Shown: positions 21,381-33,807 of the stretch, piece after piece
Position numbering within the stretch: the first letter of the stretch is position 1
Layout of the letters: every line of letters starts with the position of its first letter
From: Marthasterias glacialis
Lineage: Eukaryota; Echinodermata; Asteroidea; Forcipulatida; Asteriidae
Direction: 5' to 3'
Assembly (NCBI GenBank): GCA_911728455.2
Contig: OU452225.1
Location: 24,090,495 to 24,154,494, forward strand
DNA: 64,000 bases
Position numbers and translations under genes: made by a program
Notes under the pieces: generated by a model
What the model was told of the DNA's origin: nothing
Databases searched by the model: none
The model's input: only the letters and a program-made list of their open reading frames with translations

Positions 21381-21995
21381 ATGTCGAAACTAAGCACCAA
21401 GCTGTACAAGAAACACACGTCTCCCAAGACCAGCAGTCCAAGACCCACAACGCATTCTAGAGCTGCCTCTGCAACTTCACCAGCATCACAGCCCTCCCAC
21501 TCATCAGATTTCACTTGCGGACAAATCCCCCTCATAAACCAGCTAGAACACTCCCTCATCACATCACTCAAGGTCTGCGAAGAGTGAGCAAATGAGACAC
21601 CAACTACCCAAGTCAGGCTTTCTGAATCAGATTTCTAATTGGTGAAATCTTTAGCGGACCCAGTTACAAGGTTAACGGCTGCAAAAAGACACATCACCCA
21701 CCAACTATCAATTCTAAACACCCACACCGAGAGTTTGAATTCAGCTCAGTGTTCACTACAGACTGGACCAGACTAAATAACAAGGCCTCTTTACTCTTCG
21801 CCAAACTGAGTGTACCTGAGTATGACAGGGTAGCAACGGAAATCGATGGTAAGCTGGAAGCAGCCTAGTCAGCAGGTCATGAACACCTTGTAAACACTTC
21901 AACGGTGCAGAGCTAAGGACGGCAACACATCTTTTTGGAATCTTCATCTGCCCCAGACCACCTTCAAACCACAGTCCGAAGAGAAAAAGAGATAA
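21381..21995 (+). pseudogene. PLE ORF1, unit B3
   Basis: Starts MSKLSTKLYKKHT and keeps the Ser/Pro-rich head and the QIPLINQLEHSLITSL segment. It is then damaged: a stop after the VCEE codons, and a deletion that removes the QPPPYLKNTVRPP stretch. The C-terminal helix-rich part is recognisable to the end. Confidence 0.75.
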
Positions 21996-22131
21996 GTGAG
22001 AGCTCACTCACACAAACCAACCAGTCCTCTTCAGGACCACCACCACTTCCAAGAAGAGAATTACAATACTTGTATTTATCATCGTTTATATAATAATATT
22101 ACAATGGCATTCCGTAGTTACGTATTATTAT

Positions 22132-24310
22132 CTTTGGGGGTCAAAGGTTTTAGGTTGATTAAACGGTGAGGAGGAATGAGCCACTCCTCATTCCATGAAA
22201 TGTCCCATATGATCAGCGTCTCAAATAGCCTCTCCTAATTCAAACTCCTACTGCCCGGCTTTGGGTTGCCGATCCCTGTTTAGAACTGTGTGCAGGGGTG
22301 TGAAGGCGGGTTTCTGGCGCCTTAAAACCAGATTGCTCCGAGCAGGTGGGGCTCGTAAGCCATGGAAGGCAGCCCTACTAGGAGAAGGAAAACTCTGATT
22401 TCAAACCTGGGCAGGGAAAGCTTGTTAGCCTTGGTCGGCAGTTTCCCTAGGTGCGTGTCACGATGAATACGTTGGCGTTACGAAGGGCATCCAGCCGTAA
22501 AACTCTTGCTTCAAATCAGCATGAAGGTCATGTCGAATTCAGTTTGTAGTATAAACGGGGCTAGAACCAATGATGAAGGTGTCGTTTCCGGTAGGGTGGG
22601 GGTTCGATGTGGGCCTCGCCAGATCGTCATCCAGCAACCACATCAAACTTGCAAACTTCGGATTGCTTCATTGAATGTGGGCACTATGCGTGGTAGGACA
22701 AATGAGATAGTGGAAACTCTTGCACGTAGACAGATTGACATTTGCTGTGTTCAAGAAACGCGTTGGAGAGGTAGTTCTGCCAGAATGATATCTGGTAAAG
22801 ACTGCTGTTACAAATTCTTTTGGAGCAGTGATAGCTCAATTGGTGGAGTTGGACTGCTTTAGCAGAGAAGTAGATAGACAAAGTACTGTCTGTCGTGAGC
22901 ACAGATAATCGACTCATGTCACTGAAAATTTTGATCGGCAAGAAGATCAGGAGTTTTGTTTGTGCTTATGCCTCTTCTTGCGGCCGTAGAACAGAACAAA
23001 CAGATTTGTTCTTCGCCAGTCATCGCGATTCCCGACGACAATCTCCTGGTCATCTATGGTGATCTGAATGGCCATGTGGGTAAGGCTTCTGGTGGCTTCA
23101 AAGGTTTCCATGGTGGGCATGGTTTTGGTGAGCGAAATCCTGAAGGTGCCAGAATCCTAGACCTATGTGTAGCGGCCAACCTTGCTGTAACCAACACCTT
23201 CTTTACAAAGTAAGACAGCAGGGCCATCACATACCGTTCTGGTACAGTCTGCTCCCAAGTTGATTATATCCTTGCAAGGCGTAGTGAGCTAAAGATGGTG
23301 CGTGACGTCAAAGTGATCAGCGGTGAAGAATGTGTTACCCAACACAAGCTGCTTGTCTGTGATCTCACTCTGAAAACCAGCATTGGCAGACCCCGGCAAG
23401 TTCCACCCAAGCGGCGCTTGTGGAAACTGAAGAACCCCGAAGTCCTGGCACAGTTTCAGAGTCATGTTGAGGAGTCAGTTCAGTCCTTTACAACCCAAAC
23501 TGCAACCCCAGACGTTGACACTGCCTGGACCGAGATCAAATCCTGTTTACTCAGTGCCTGCGATACACCTGTGGATGGACCAAAGGCGGTTGGCCAAGAC
23601 AGCAGGAAACATGGTGGTGGAACAATGAGGTTGAGTCTGTCATCAAGGAAAAGAGAAAGCTCCGGAAGGACTGGTAGAAAGGTGGCAATAAAGAAAATTA
23701 CCTTAAGGCAAAGAGGAAAGCCAAATCAGCGGTGTGTGCTGCGAAGAAGCACGCCCAGGAGGAGAAGTTTGGAAATCTCCGTGGTAATGACGAACGAAAT
23801 CTTGTCTTTAAGATTGCCCGTAAGATGAAAGGTGAAAACCAGGATATAGTCCGAGACAACTGTGTAAAAGACGACGAAGGAAATCTGCTTTTTGATGATC
23901 AAGCCAAGCTCACTGCCTGGAAGTGCCACTACGAGAGGCTGCTGAATGTTGAGTTCCCCTGGGATAAAAATGCTCTGCCTGATGAAGCCCCTGTGCAGGG
24001 TCCACCAATCCATATCACAGAGAAAATGGTGTCCGTGGCGTTGTCCAAGATGAAAGCTGGAAAGGCTGCTGGTCCTCAGGTGTTCCGGTCGAAATGATAG
24101 GAGCAGTCTGTGCACATTGCAAGAAGTGGATCCACAAATGTTGCTCAGGCGTCAAACGGAAAGTTGAAATCCACCTCCAACTTCAAATGCAGAATGTGTC
24201 GTGGGGATCTTCCCCCTCCTGCAGCCCAGCAGCTGTCTGAATTCATCCTAGACCATGAATGCGTCCAACCCTCAACACAAAGAACAAGAGACGTTAAACG
24301 CATTGATGAA
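22132..24310 (+). mobile_element. RTE-like LINE, copy 1 (lacks reverse transcriptase)
   Basis: GC-richer insert between ORF1 and ORF2 of unit B3. It has an apurinic endonuclease domain (LRIASLNVGTMRGRTNEIVE, ICCVQETRWRG, IYGDLNGHVG), a linker, then a junction near 24105 at which about 900 bp containing the whole reverse transcriptase are missing. The C-terminal zinc-finger part (CAHCKKWIHK, KCRMCRGD) remains. Several stops and frameshifts are present. Its flanks (CGTATTATTATC and TACCGTAATT) are the same as those of copy 2 at 30.8 kb. Confidence 0.8.
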
Positions 24311-24361
24311 TACCGTAATTATTTGAAATTAATTTTGCATTAAAAATTAATCTCTTGAAGT

Positions 24362-26096
24362 ATGACTAAATGCAAATTCAACAAACGAGCCCTTATCTCA
24401 CAATCCAAACAAAAAGCCAATCGCTTTTCAAGTACCTGCTCAAATACCAAACGGTTCATTAAGAATATTCTTACACAACTAGCGGAAGAAAGTGAACGAT
24501 TCATCACCAATTTATCTAAAACCAACCTTTCCCCAATCGAGAAAGTGGCTTTAGGAAAAGGTCTTAATTTTGTTCCAACTCCTGCTAAACCCAACAGACC
24601 AAAACTTCTGAGTGATTTCAATATCTTCCAAAGAAGAATGAGAATTGCTTTCCTGATGCGCAACAAACCTGTCAAAATGAAACCATTCAACCCACCATCA
24701 AAGTGGCAACCAAATACAACCCAATGTGCGACCCTTGAAAACTATTTGGGAGCTACAAAATACCAAATTGCTCATGTCAGACTGAGAAATCAGAAACCAA
24801 ACATGACAAAACAAGAGCTATCAGCTAAAACAAAACTCAAAAACAACCCAGACATCGTAATTAAATCATACGACAACGGTAGAGGCATTTGCATAATGAA
24901 CCATGATGACTACCTGCAGGTAGGTTACCGCCATCTTGAAAATTTAACAATCCCACCATATGTTTCGATGTACACAAATGTCCGCCAAAACGAGGAGAAA
25001 AACAGCGTATGCAATGCCCTCAACCATAACCTCCACTCATAACCCTATCACAAAATCACCCTCCGACTACATCTGCAAACTCTTGGAACTGATTCCGGAA
25101 AAAACTGCTTCCATTTCTGTAACAACTATTACTTACAAAAAATTGGATGTGCCATGGACTCAACTGCCAGCCAAGAAATTTGTGATATAACACTACACGA
25201 TCTGGAAAAACAAATCCTTCAACAAGCTGATCATATTCTTACTTGGTGGCGCTATAGAGATGACATTCTCATCATCTATAACAAAACCTTTGAAAATTTC
25301 AAGGATCTAACCAACACTATGAATCAAATGCACCCTACCCTCAAGTTTACTTTTGAGGCATCTGATACTTCAATCAACTACCTTGACCTAACCATTTTGA
25401 AAGGGAAAAGGTTCCGAGAAACTAGTGCCCTGGACACAAAAGTCTACACCAAACCCACGCAAACATACCAATACCTACACAGAACATCATCACATCCCCC
25501 ACACGTGTTCAAAGCATTCATATACGGAGAAACCCTTTGCTATGCCAGAAACACAAATAATGAAGATGATTTCTTATTCAAGCTTAATACTTTTTCTGAA
25601 GGACTAAAACCAAGAGACTACGGTCTATCAGAAATAAACAAAATCACTCAGAAAGTATCTTTCAAAGAACGATCAAATCTGATTCATAAACGACAAAACA
25701 AAAAGGAAAACAAAACTCCGCTTGTCTTTACGACAACATACAATCCTTGTATCAATCATGGTGACTTGACCTGTGCAATCAATCAATACTGGCCACTAAT
25801 ACTACGCAACGAAACACTCCATAGGATTTTTCCAAATCCTCCATTTGTTACTTTCAAAAAAGACCAGAATATTAGGCAAAGACTTATCAGAGCGAAACTT
25901 AATCAAGGTCCAATTGACTATGTCAACCCAATGGCTCTCCAGCATTCCCAAAGACTCTGGTTTTAACGAAGGTCAAGATGAAGCACTCGAAATCCTACTT
26001 TCCTTATTGGAAGAACAAGTCACAAACAAGGATCTCACTCAAAATAACCGTCAACTAACGGACCATCAACATTTACTTCAAACCGTCACCATCTAA
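24362..26096 (+). pseudogene. PLE ORF2, unit B3
   Basis: The N-terminal domain is open from 24362 to 25042. It shares the motif-A-removing deletion (YRHLENLTIPP) with units B1 and B4, and with B4 an extra A in CTCATAACCC that shifts the frame after NLHS. Motif C (WWRYRDDILIIY) is in the frame 25154-25966. A late frameshift near 25920 precedes the C-terminus. No endonuclease domain. The unit is cut at about 26145 before its ribozyme. Confidence 0.8.
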
Positions 26097-26147
26097 CTCA
26101 ACCCTACCGTCTAAAATCCAGACATGAGACATACGGATTCTTTTGGA

Positions 26148-26600
26148 GGCCAGTTATCCTTAAAAAATTTCATTTTTGTGGAACAAGTCAGCTCTCAACA
26201 TTAAAAAGTTTCTGTTTCATTTGTTCTTTCAAACATGCCTGTTGTGCGTACTCCTACGCTAGCTTGTTGGTGCAGAACAGTTGAGTGTATTTCGTTCGCA
26301 TGTATAGTGCTGAGCAGTCAGAGTCCGGTGACGCGCAAACACACACATAATAGGTTTGCTTGAGTAAACTGTGTTTAAAGTTTGCAGAAATGTTTAACGT
26401 TGAGAGCTGAATTACTTCACAAAAAATGACAGATTTATGAGGAATACCTGGCGTTCAAACCAACAACCAAAAAATGTATGCGGCCATGGAATATTAATCC
26501 AGTGAGATTAGTAGCTTCCTACAGGTAAGATTTGAAGTATGGCACGTATAGAGCTCTGAAAATTGTCCGCCCCAGAAACTGACCCTCATATCTCAGATGT
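26148..26600. mobile_element. Foldback/MITE-like element, left-truncated copy
   Basis: Starts GGAGGCCAG... and matches 60065-60500, including the internal TTGTGGAACAAGTCAGCTCT and the right terminal part ending near CCGCCCCAGAAACTG. The left arm present at 59960-60064 is absent. A doubled CAGATGTCACWGTAGTAT motif follows at 26596-26636. Confidence 0.65.
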
Positions 26601-26803
26601 CACAGTAGTATCACATCTCAGATGTCACTGTAGTATGTATACAAAAGTGAAAGGCCTCCAGGAATAGTCCATACCACTTTGTAAATTGTATATTCCCAAC
26701 TTTGGGCCATTCTCATTGGTACTTTTGAAGTAGAAACATGTGAGCATAAATAAATCAGAAAGGAAACCCTTCCAGTCAGTTTGTGGAAAAGTGTTGAACA
26801 TAC

Positions 26804-27062
26804 CTTGATTGTATTGTAGAGCCATGGTTCTAGTCCATCATCTAGAGGTCCATGATACTGGGGTGACATCAGAGAGCTTCAGCGGTGGGTAAGTCTGGGT
26901 TTGCTTCTCTCTGAAGGGTGATTCAACAAGATCGAGCAGTGGATGCTAAGGCCAGTGTCATCAACTCAGAGGTTCTCAAGCAGAGGATGTCCAAGCTCCC
27001 TGAGTTCATCAGGGTGCCACCAAGGAACATCTCAGGAGTTTGTTTTGTTACTCAGAGATAAT
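26804..27062 (-). other. Exon-like module A, copy 2
   Basis: Same 259-bp length and splice-site consensus as copy 1 (donor ATCAAG|GTATGTTC). The terminal frame reads MSPQYHGPLDDGLEPWLYNT into the donor. It is about 95 percent identical to copy 1, flanks included. Confidence 0.45.
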
Positions 27063-27773
27063 CTGTTGTGAAGGAAAAGCAATGAGAACAAAAATAGAGT
27101 AAAAGCGTAAAGATTTCATGTTTTGTGGTACTATCAAGCTGATACCAGTCAAAATTTTTCACCTGCATTTTTCAATTCATAAAAAAACATTGGATAAACT
27201 AACTTATCAGCTAGTGTGAATTTCCTTTAATACAATTTTTGTAAGACTGTGCTCTCTGAATGCAAAAGAGTGAAAATTCACTCTCTCACCCGAGTGGTGT
27301 CATTGTGGCTCTTTGAGAGTGAAGCTCACTGTGCATCACCCTTTTTGATTAAAATGTGAGCAAACTTTACTCTGATTCAAGTTGAAAATACCAGTCTTTC
27401 ACTCTAATAAGAGTTATCCGCCATATGGCTCTTTGGAAGAGTGGTATGGCGAACAAAACGATTTAGAGAGTGGTTGTACAAAAATGACAAGTCGTGAAAA
27501 TACATTCATTGTAGAAGTTTACAAATTTCTCTACAGGAAGTTCTAGGGAATTTTGGTTCACTATATCACCACAAATGAATCCCCAAGAGGTTTGGCAAAG
27601 AGTGCGCACAGGCCTGAACCCTTTTAGTTATACAGGAGACAGCAACATTGCTGTGTTAGAAAGGAACATCTTTGTCATTTCTTTCAATTTTTGATAAATA
27701 AAAGAAAACCTTGATTGCTTAACTATAACTCTACTGATAAATAAAAGGCTATTGGCAGTGACTATCAACATAC
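27063..27773. repeat. Spacer block R, copy 4
   Basis: Repeats the sequence at 8100-8907, including the TTCACTCTC and GCCATATGGCTCTT hairpins and AGTGCGCACAGGCCTGAACC. It connects module A to module B as in the first copy, so the A-R-B order is conserved. Confidence 0.6.
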
Positions 27774-28046
27774 CTTGGTTGCATTATGGGTCCAACGTTG
27801 CTCCTGGTGTTCTGCTCATCAGGTCCGTAGTGACATCAAAGGTTCCGTACCACTGAGTGAGATCAATCTATGAGTTTTCTTTGGTGTCATGAGGGTGTTC
27901 TTGTTAAATTTAACCACATCGGCTATGTTGTGCGAAGTCAGATTGACATCAACTACATAGATGTCTCAAGTAGAGGATGACCAAGGAGTTTCAATGGGAT
28001 AAAGGGTGAACATCTTGAGATCTTGTGTTGTCTCTGATGGTTTTAT
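27774..28046 (-). other. Exon-like module B, copy 4
   Basis: 273 bp with canonical splice signals, same as copies 1 and 2. Confidence 0.45.
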
Positions 28047-28429
28047 CTGTTGTAAAGAGAAGGGCAGAAAAAGATTAACTACATGTAAGACAGTATGTGT
28101 CTTTGGTTGTGCAAACCTCAGATTTGTGCAAAGTTTTAGAGAGGGATGTTTCATCAGCCATCTCTGAACACAAAAGTACAAAAAAACCAATAAGATTCAT
28201 TTAAAATAATGTTGAGGTTCAATGTCTGCCTGGCAGTGACTCTGGCAACAGTCTCAGTTTTCAGGGTTGAATTGAAATTTAAGCAATGTGATGCATCAAA
28301 ATATCTTTCTACTATTCTTTCAGTGATGCAATTTCTTTAATATTGGTTCTGCTGTACAGAAGTCCGTATTGTAAATAAAATGAACAATCATAGCATTCTA
28401 ACCAAATGATTCATTTGTATTCATCTATG

Positions 28430-29330
28430 ATCCATCAGAAATGAACAACACCACAAACCAAGTATCTTTCATTGAAAAATCAAATCTGATTCATAACTGC
28501 TGGCAGATAAACAAAAAACAGGCAATCAAGACTCCATACAACCCTTGTATAAATCATTTCATGCAGTCAAAAAACACTGGTCAATGATCCAAAGCAACAA
28601 CACACCCCGGGAAATTTCCCGTACCCTCACTTCTTTGCTTTCATTTAAAAAAAAAAGACCAAAATATACGGGAAAACCTGGTCAGAGCAAAATTTAATCT
28701 GAGTTCAACCGACTTATCAACTCAACAGCTCTCCCCCCATTCATAATGGTTTTCGAAGACCACGACGAAGCACTAGAAATTTTAATCTCCTTATTGGAGG
28801 AACAAGTCGACGACAAACAAGGCATCTATCACTCAGAGTAATTGTCCCCAATTAAGGGCAACCATATATGACCTCGAACCGAAACAAACACAACCAACCC
28901 TCCACTGTCTACACACAAGACATCAGACATACCGATTCTTGGTCAGAATCAACTATTTGCAAGTGATGAGTGCCCGTACTCGAGGCATGAAAACATGTTA
29001 TTGCTGTTTGAGGATCTGACAAAATATCCTCAGTCTCACCTATCTCCTTGAAACTAAAGACGCAATCTGTCATGCTAGTTCCACCAATCATCTTATATTC
29101 ATCAATTAACCCCTGTCAAAATAACAACACTATGAATATAAAAATTGTAAAAATTCCTTTACATTTTTGTGATTTCAAGTCAACAGTTACGAAGTGTCAC
29201 TAAATTGGACAGCACCATCACTTATCAATCAAAAAATCATATTTAATACCAATTGTGTTGTTAACTTCAACCTATAAATTTACGAGAACATGCAAAAGGC
29301 ATACCCATAAATTTCTTTTAAACACCATTT
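28430..29330 (+). pseudogene. PLE fragment C4 with full pLTR
   Basis: 5'-truncated ORF2 C-terminus with a broken frame, ribozyme, then an uninterrupted pLTR that runs into a complete leader and ORF1 of unit B4. This is the best copy for seeing how pLTR, leader and ORF1 connect. Confidence 0.7.
28959..29004 (+). ncRNA. Hammerhead ribozyme, C4 (core mutated)
   Basis: Identical to the consensus except the core starts GUGAUGA (C3 to G), the same change as in C1. Stem I GCAA/UUGC is intact. Expected to be inactive. Confidence 0.7.
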
Positions 29331-29481
29331 TGGTTGTTTACATACATCAAAAATAACATGTCAACCCCATTCTAACCTTTCTCATTCCAAAAAGGTACTG
29401 CTATCCAACCTCCACCCGTCCATATACGGGAAATAAAAATATCAATTCCTTTGGAATTATAATTTTCTGCCTTTCAAAAAA

Positions 29482-29613
29482 TGGACAAACTAATCCTACA
29501 TAAACACTTTGACAACGTCCACACATCAGCATGCGGAAGGACACCTCAACTACCCTACCTAACCCAACTGAACAGAAAATTAAAACAAATATCTAAAAAC
29601 ACTCAACTTATTT
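29482..29613 (+). CDS. Small upstream ORF in PLE leader, unit B4
   Basis: A frame of about 43 codons starts MDKLILHKHFDNVHTSAC. The unit at 38529 has a homologous frame with the same start, so it is shared by two leaders. It might act as an upstream ORF that tunes ORF1 translation, but length and frame vary. Coding status is uncertain. Confidence 0.35.
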
Positions 29614-29996
29614 AGTACCTTCTCCCTGAAAGGAAACTCTAATCTGGTTTAAAAATGCAAAATAAGATGTATACACTAGTAGAAGGAGTACAAACACTTA
29701 TTTTCCATCAATTCCACATTTGGAAAGGAAAAAATGTACTTTTTCTACACCAAACCAACACAGATTTGGCCTTGAATCCCAATATAAACCTCTGGGACAT
29801 CCCTCGCTTTTCTCTGTAAGCCTAAAAACCTCCACTGGAACAATTGGACACACTGATCGCAAACAACACAGGAACTTTCCAACTGACCAATCACCACCCG
29901 CGGCATGGCGCACGTACGCAGTTGGGTCATCTACCTGACGTCGGTAAAGCCAAACGACATCCACCGTCTTCACTGAACCACGAGTCATCAGACATC

Positions 29997-30624
29997 ATGT
30001 CAAAACTTAGCACCAAGCTGTACAAGAAACGCACGTCTCCCAAGACCAGCAGTCCAAGACCCTTAACGCATTCTACAGCTGCCTCTCCTACTTCACCAGC
30101 ATCACAGTCAAACGACTCATCAGATTTCACTTGCGGACAAATCCCCCTCATAAACCAGCTAGAACACTCCCTCATCACATCACTCAAGGTCTGGAAAAGT
30201 TTGCTAATGAGACACCGACAAGTCAGGCTTTCTGAATCCGATTTCAAAGTGGTGAAATCTTTAGCGGACCCAGTTACAAGGTTAATGGCCGCAAAAAGAC
30301 ACATCACCCACCAACTATCAAATCTAAACAGTGAGGCCTCCCCACCCACACTGGGAGTTTGAAATCAGCTCAGCGTTCACTGCAGACTGGACCAGACTCA
30401 ATAATAAGGCCTCATTACCGTTCGCCAAACTGAGTGTACCAAAGTACGACAGGGTAGCAACGGAAATCGCTGGTAAGCTGGAAGCAGCCAAGTCAGCAGG
30501 TCGTGAACACCTTGTACAACACTTCAACGGTGGGGAGCTAAGGACTACAACACATCTTTTTGGATTCTTCATCCGCCCCAGACCACCTTTAAACTGCGGT
30601 ACGAAGAGAAAAAGAGATAAGTGA
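29997..30624 (+). pseudogene. PLE ORF1, unit B4
   Basis: Starts MSKLSTKLYKKRT. Ser/Pro-rich head, then QIPLINQLEHSLITSL. A deletion after THQLSNLN removes the QPPPYLKN region and shifts the frame, and the C-terminal half continues in another frame (30331-30624) to KRKRDK. It ends about 135 bp before the RTE-like insertion. Confidence 0.75.
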
Positions 30625-30757
30625 GAGCTCACTTACACAAACCAACCAGTCCTCTTCAGGACCACCACCACTTCCAAGAAGAGAATTACAATACTTGTAT
30701 TTATCATCGTTTATATAATAATATTACAATGGCATTCCGTAGTTACGTATTATTATC

Positions 30758-33753
30758 TTTGGGGGTCAAAGGTTTTAGGTTGATTAAACGGTGAGGAGGA
30801 ATGAGCCACTCCTCATTCCATGAAATGTCCCATATGATCAGCGTCTCAAATAGCCTCTCCTAATTCAAACTCCTACTGCCCGGCTTTGGGTTGCCGATCC
30901 CTGTTTAGAACTGTGTGCAGGGGTGTGAAGGCGGGTTTCTGGCGCCTTAAAACCAGATTGCTCCGAGCAGGTGGGGCTCGTAAGCCATGGAAGGCAGCCC
31001 TACTAGGAGAAGGAAAACTCTGATTTCAAACCTGGGCAGGGAAAGCTTGTTAGCCTTGGTCGGCAGTTTCCCTAGGTGCGTGTCACGATGAATACGTTGG
31101 CGTTACGAAGGGCATCCAGCCGTAAAACTCTTGCTTCAAATCAGCATGAAGGTCATGTCGAATTCAGTTTGTAGTATAAACGGGGCTAGAACCAATGATG
31201 AAGGTGTCGTTTCCGGTAGGGTGGGGGTTCGATGTGGGCCTCGCCAGATTGTCATCTAGCGACCACATCAAACTTGCAAACTTCAGATCGCTTCATTGAT
31301 TGTGGGCATTATGCATAGTAGGACAAATGAGATAGTGGGAACTCTTGCACATAGACAGATTGACATTTGCTGTGTTCCAGAATCGTGTTGGAGAGGTAGC
31401 TCTGCCAGAATGATATCTGGTAAAGACTGCTGTTACAAATTCTTTGGGAGCGGTGATAGCTCATGAATTGGTGGAGCTGGGCTGCTTTTAGCAGAGAAGT
31501 GGATAGACAAAGTACTGTCTGTTGTGAGAACAGATAATCGACTCATGTCACTGAAAATTTTGATCAGCAAGAAGATCGGGAGTTTCGTTTGTGCTTATGC
31601 CCCTCAATGCGGCCGTAGGACAGAAGAAAAAGATTTGTTCTTCGCCAGTCATCGCGATTCCAGACGATGATCACCTATTCATCTGTGGTGATCTGAATGG
31701 CCATGTGGGTAAGGCTTCTGGTGGCTTCAAAGGCTTCCATGGTGGGCATGGTTTTGGTGAGCGAAATCCTGAAGGTGCCAGAATCCTAGACCTATGTGTA
31801 GCGGCTGACCTTGCTGTAACCAACACCTTCTTCACAAAGTCAGACAGCAGGACCATTACATACTGTTCTGGTACAGTCTGCTCCCAAGTTGATTATATCC
31901 TTGCAAGGCGTAGTGAGCTAAAGATGGTGCGTGACGTCAAAGTGATCAGCGGTGAAGAATGTGTTACCCAAAACAAGCTGCTTGTCTGTGATCTCACTCT
32001 GAAAACCAGCATTGGCAGACCCCGGCAAGTTCCACCCAAGCGGCGCTTGTGGAAACTGAAGAACCCCGAAGTCCTGGCACAGTTTCAGAGTCATGTTGAG
32101 GAGTCAGTTCAGTCCTTTACAACCCAAAATGCAACCCCAGACATTGACACTGCCTGGACCGAGATCAAATCCTGTTTAATCAGTGCCTGCGATACACCTG
32201 TGGATGGACCAAAGGCGGTTGGCCGAGACAGCAGGAAACATGGTGGTGGAACAATGAGGTTGAGTCTGTCATCAAGGAAAAGAGAAAGCTCCAGAAGGAC
32301 TGGCAGAAAGGTGGCAATAAAGAAAATTACCTTAAGGTGAAGAGGAAAGCCAAATCAGCGGTGTATGCTGCAAAGAAGCACGCCCAGGAGGAGAAGTTTG
32401 GTAATCTCCGTGGCAATGACGAACGAGATCTTGTCTTTAAGATCGCCCGTAAGATGAAAGGTGAAAACCAGGATATAGTCGGAGACAACCATGTAAAAGA
32501 CGATGAAGGAAATCTGGTTTTTGATGATCAAGCCAAGCTCACTGCCTGGAAGTGCCACTACGAGAGGCTGCTGAATGTTGAGTTCCCCTGGGAGAAAAAT
32601 GCTCTGCCTGATGAAGCCCCTGTGCAGGGTCCACCAATCCATATCACAGAGAAAATGGTGTCCGTGGCGCTGTCCAAGATGAAAGCTGGAAAGGCCGCTG
32701 GTTACTCAGGTGTTCCGGTCGAAATAATATGAGCAGTTGGGTTACAGATCATTGCCCCTATTACCGCTCTCGCAAACCGTGTGGTTCTGCATGGTAGTAT
32801 CCCAAATGACTGGAATCTTTCCTACATCATCAACTGCTTCAAAGGGAAAGGTGACACCTTGGATAGAGGAAATTTCAGAGCCCTAAAATTGCTCGACCAG
32901 GTGCTGAAAATCATAAAACGAGTTGTTGAAGGAGTGATTAGATCACAGGTTGAAATTGGTGAGATGCAGTTTTGCTTCATGCCGGGACGTGGGACGACAG
33001 ACGCCATTTTCATACTACGACAAATGCATGAGAGATTTCTGGGCAAGCACAAAGACTTATTCTTTGCTTTCATCGACCTAGAAAAGGCCTTTGACAATGT
33101 GCCTAGAGAAGTTCTGTGGTGGGCCATGAGGAAGTTAGGCATTGAGGAGTGGTTAGTTAAAACCGTGCAGGCAATGTACACACAAGCCAGGTCTTGCATC
33201 CGAGTAATGGACTGTACAGCTCTGGGTTCGATGTAAACACTGGTGTCCACCAGGGTTCAGTACTGAGTCCACTGATGTTCATCATGATGAAGGCACTGTC
33301 TTGTGAGTTCAGGACTGGCTGCCCATGGGAGCTGCTTTGTGCTGACGACCTTGTGATCATGGCGGAGTCTGTCAAGGAGCTACAGCACAAGCTTGCAGAG
33401 TGGAAAACAAACCTTGAATCCAAGGGTCTCAGAATCAACATGTCAAAGACCAAGATTCTCTGCAGTGATCATGTCCTTGTACAACCTAAGAAGGACACTG
33501 GCAAATGGCCCTGCAGTATCTGTCGTAAAGGTGTTGGCAGGAATTCAATCTTCTGTGCCCATTGCAAGAAGTGGATCCACAAACCTTGCTCAGGCGTCAA
33601 GGGAAAGTTGAAATCCACCTCCAATTTCAAATGCAGAATGTGTCGTGGGGATCTTCCCACCCTACAGCCCAGCAGCTGCCTGAATTCACCCTAGACCACG
33701 AATGCGTCCAACCCTCGACTACAGGGAACAAGAGACGTTAAATGCATTGATGA
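30758..33753 (+). mobile_element. RTE-like LINE, copy 2 (longer copy)
   Basis: Inserted at the same PLE position as copy 1. The order is a GC-rich leader (GGCATCCAGCCGTAAAA near 31110), an apurinic endonuclease (LFICGDLNGHVG, SQVDYILARRSELKMV), then a reverse transcriptase with FCFMPGRGTTDAIF, FIDLEKAFDNVP, GVHQGSVLSPL and CADD where YADD is usual. A C-terminal PHD-like finger follows (CSICRKGVG, CAHCKKWIHK, CRMCRGD). Stops and frameshifts (about 31290-31470, 32220, 32730, 33235) make it inactive. The short GATGAA tail fits RTE-type elements. The clade assignment is from remembered family features. Confidence 0.8.
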
Positions 33754-33807
33754 ATACCGTAATTTATTTGAAATTAATTTTGTATTAAAAATTAAATCTC
33801 TTGAAGT

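Noticed and set aside
31671..33660. Minus-strand frames opposite the RTE-like LINE
   Set aside because: They are shadows of the GC-richer LINE coding strand, with no independent motif.
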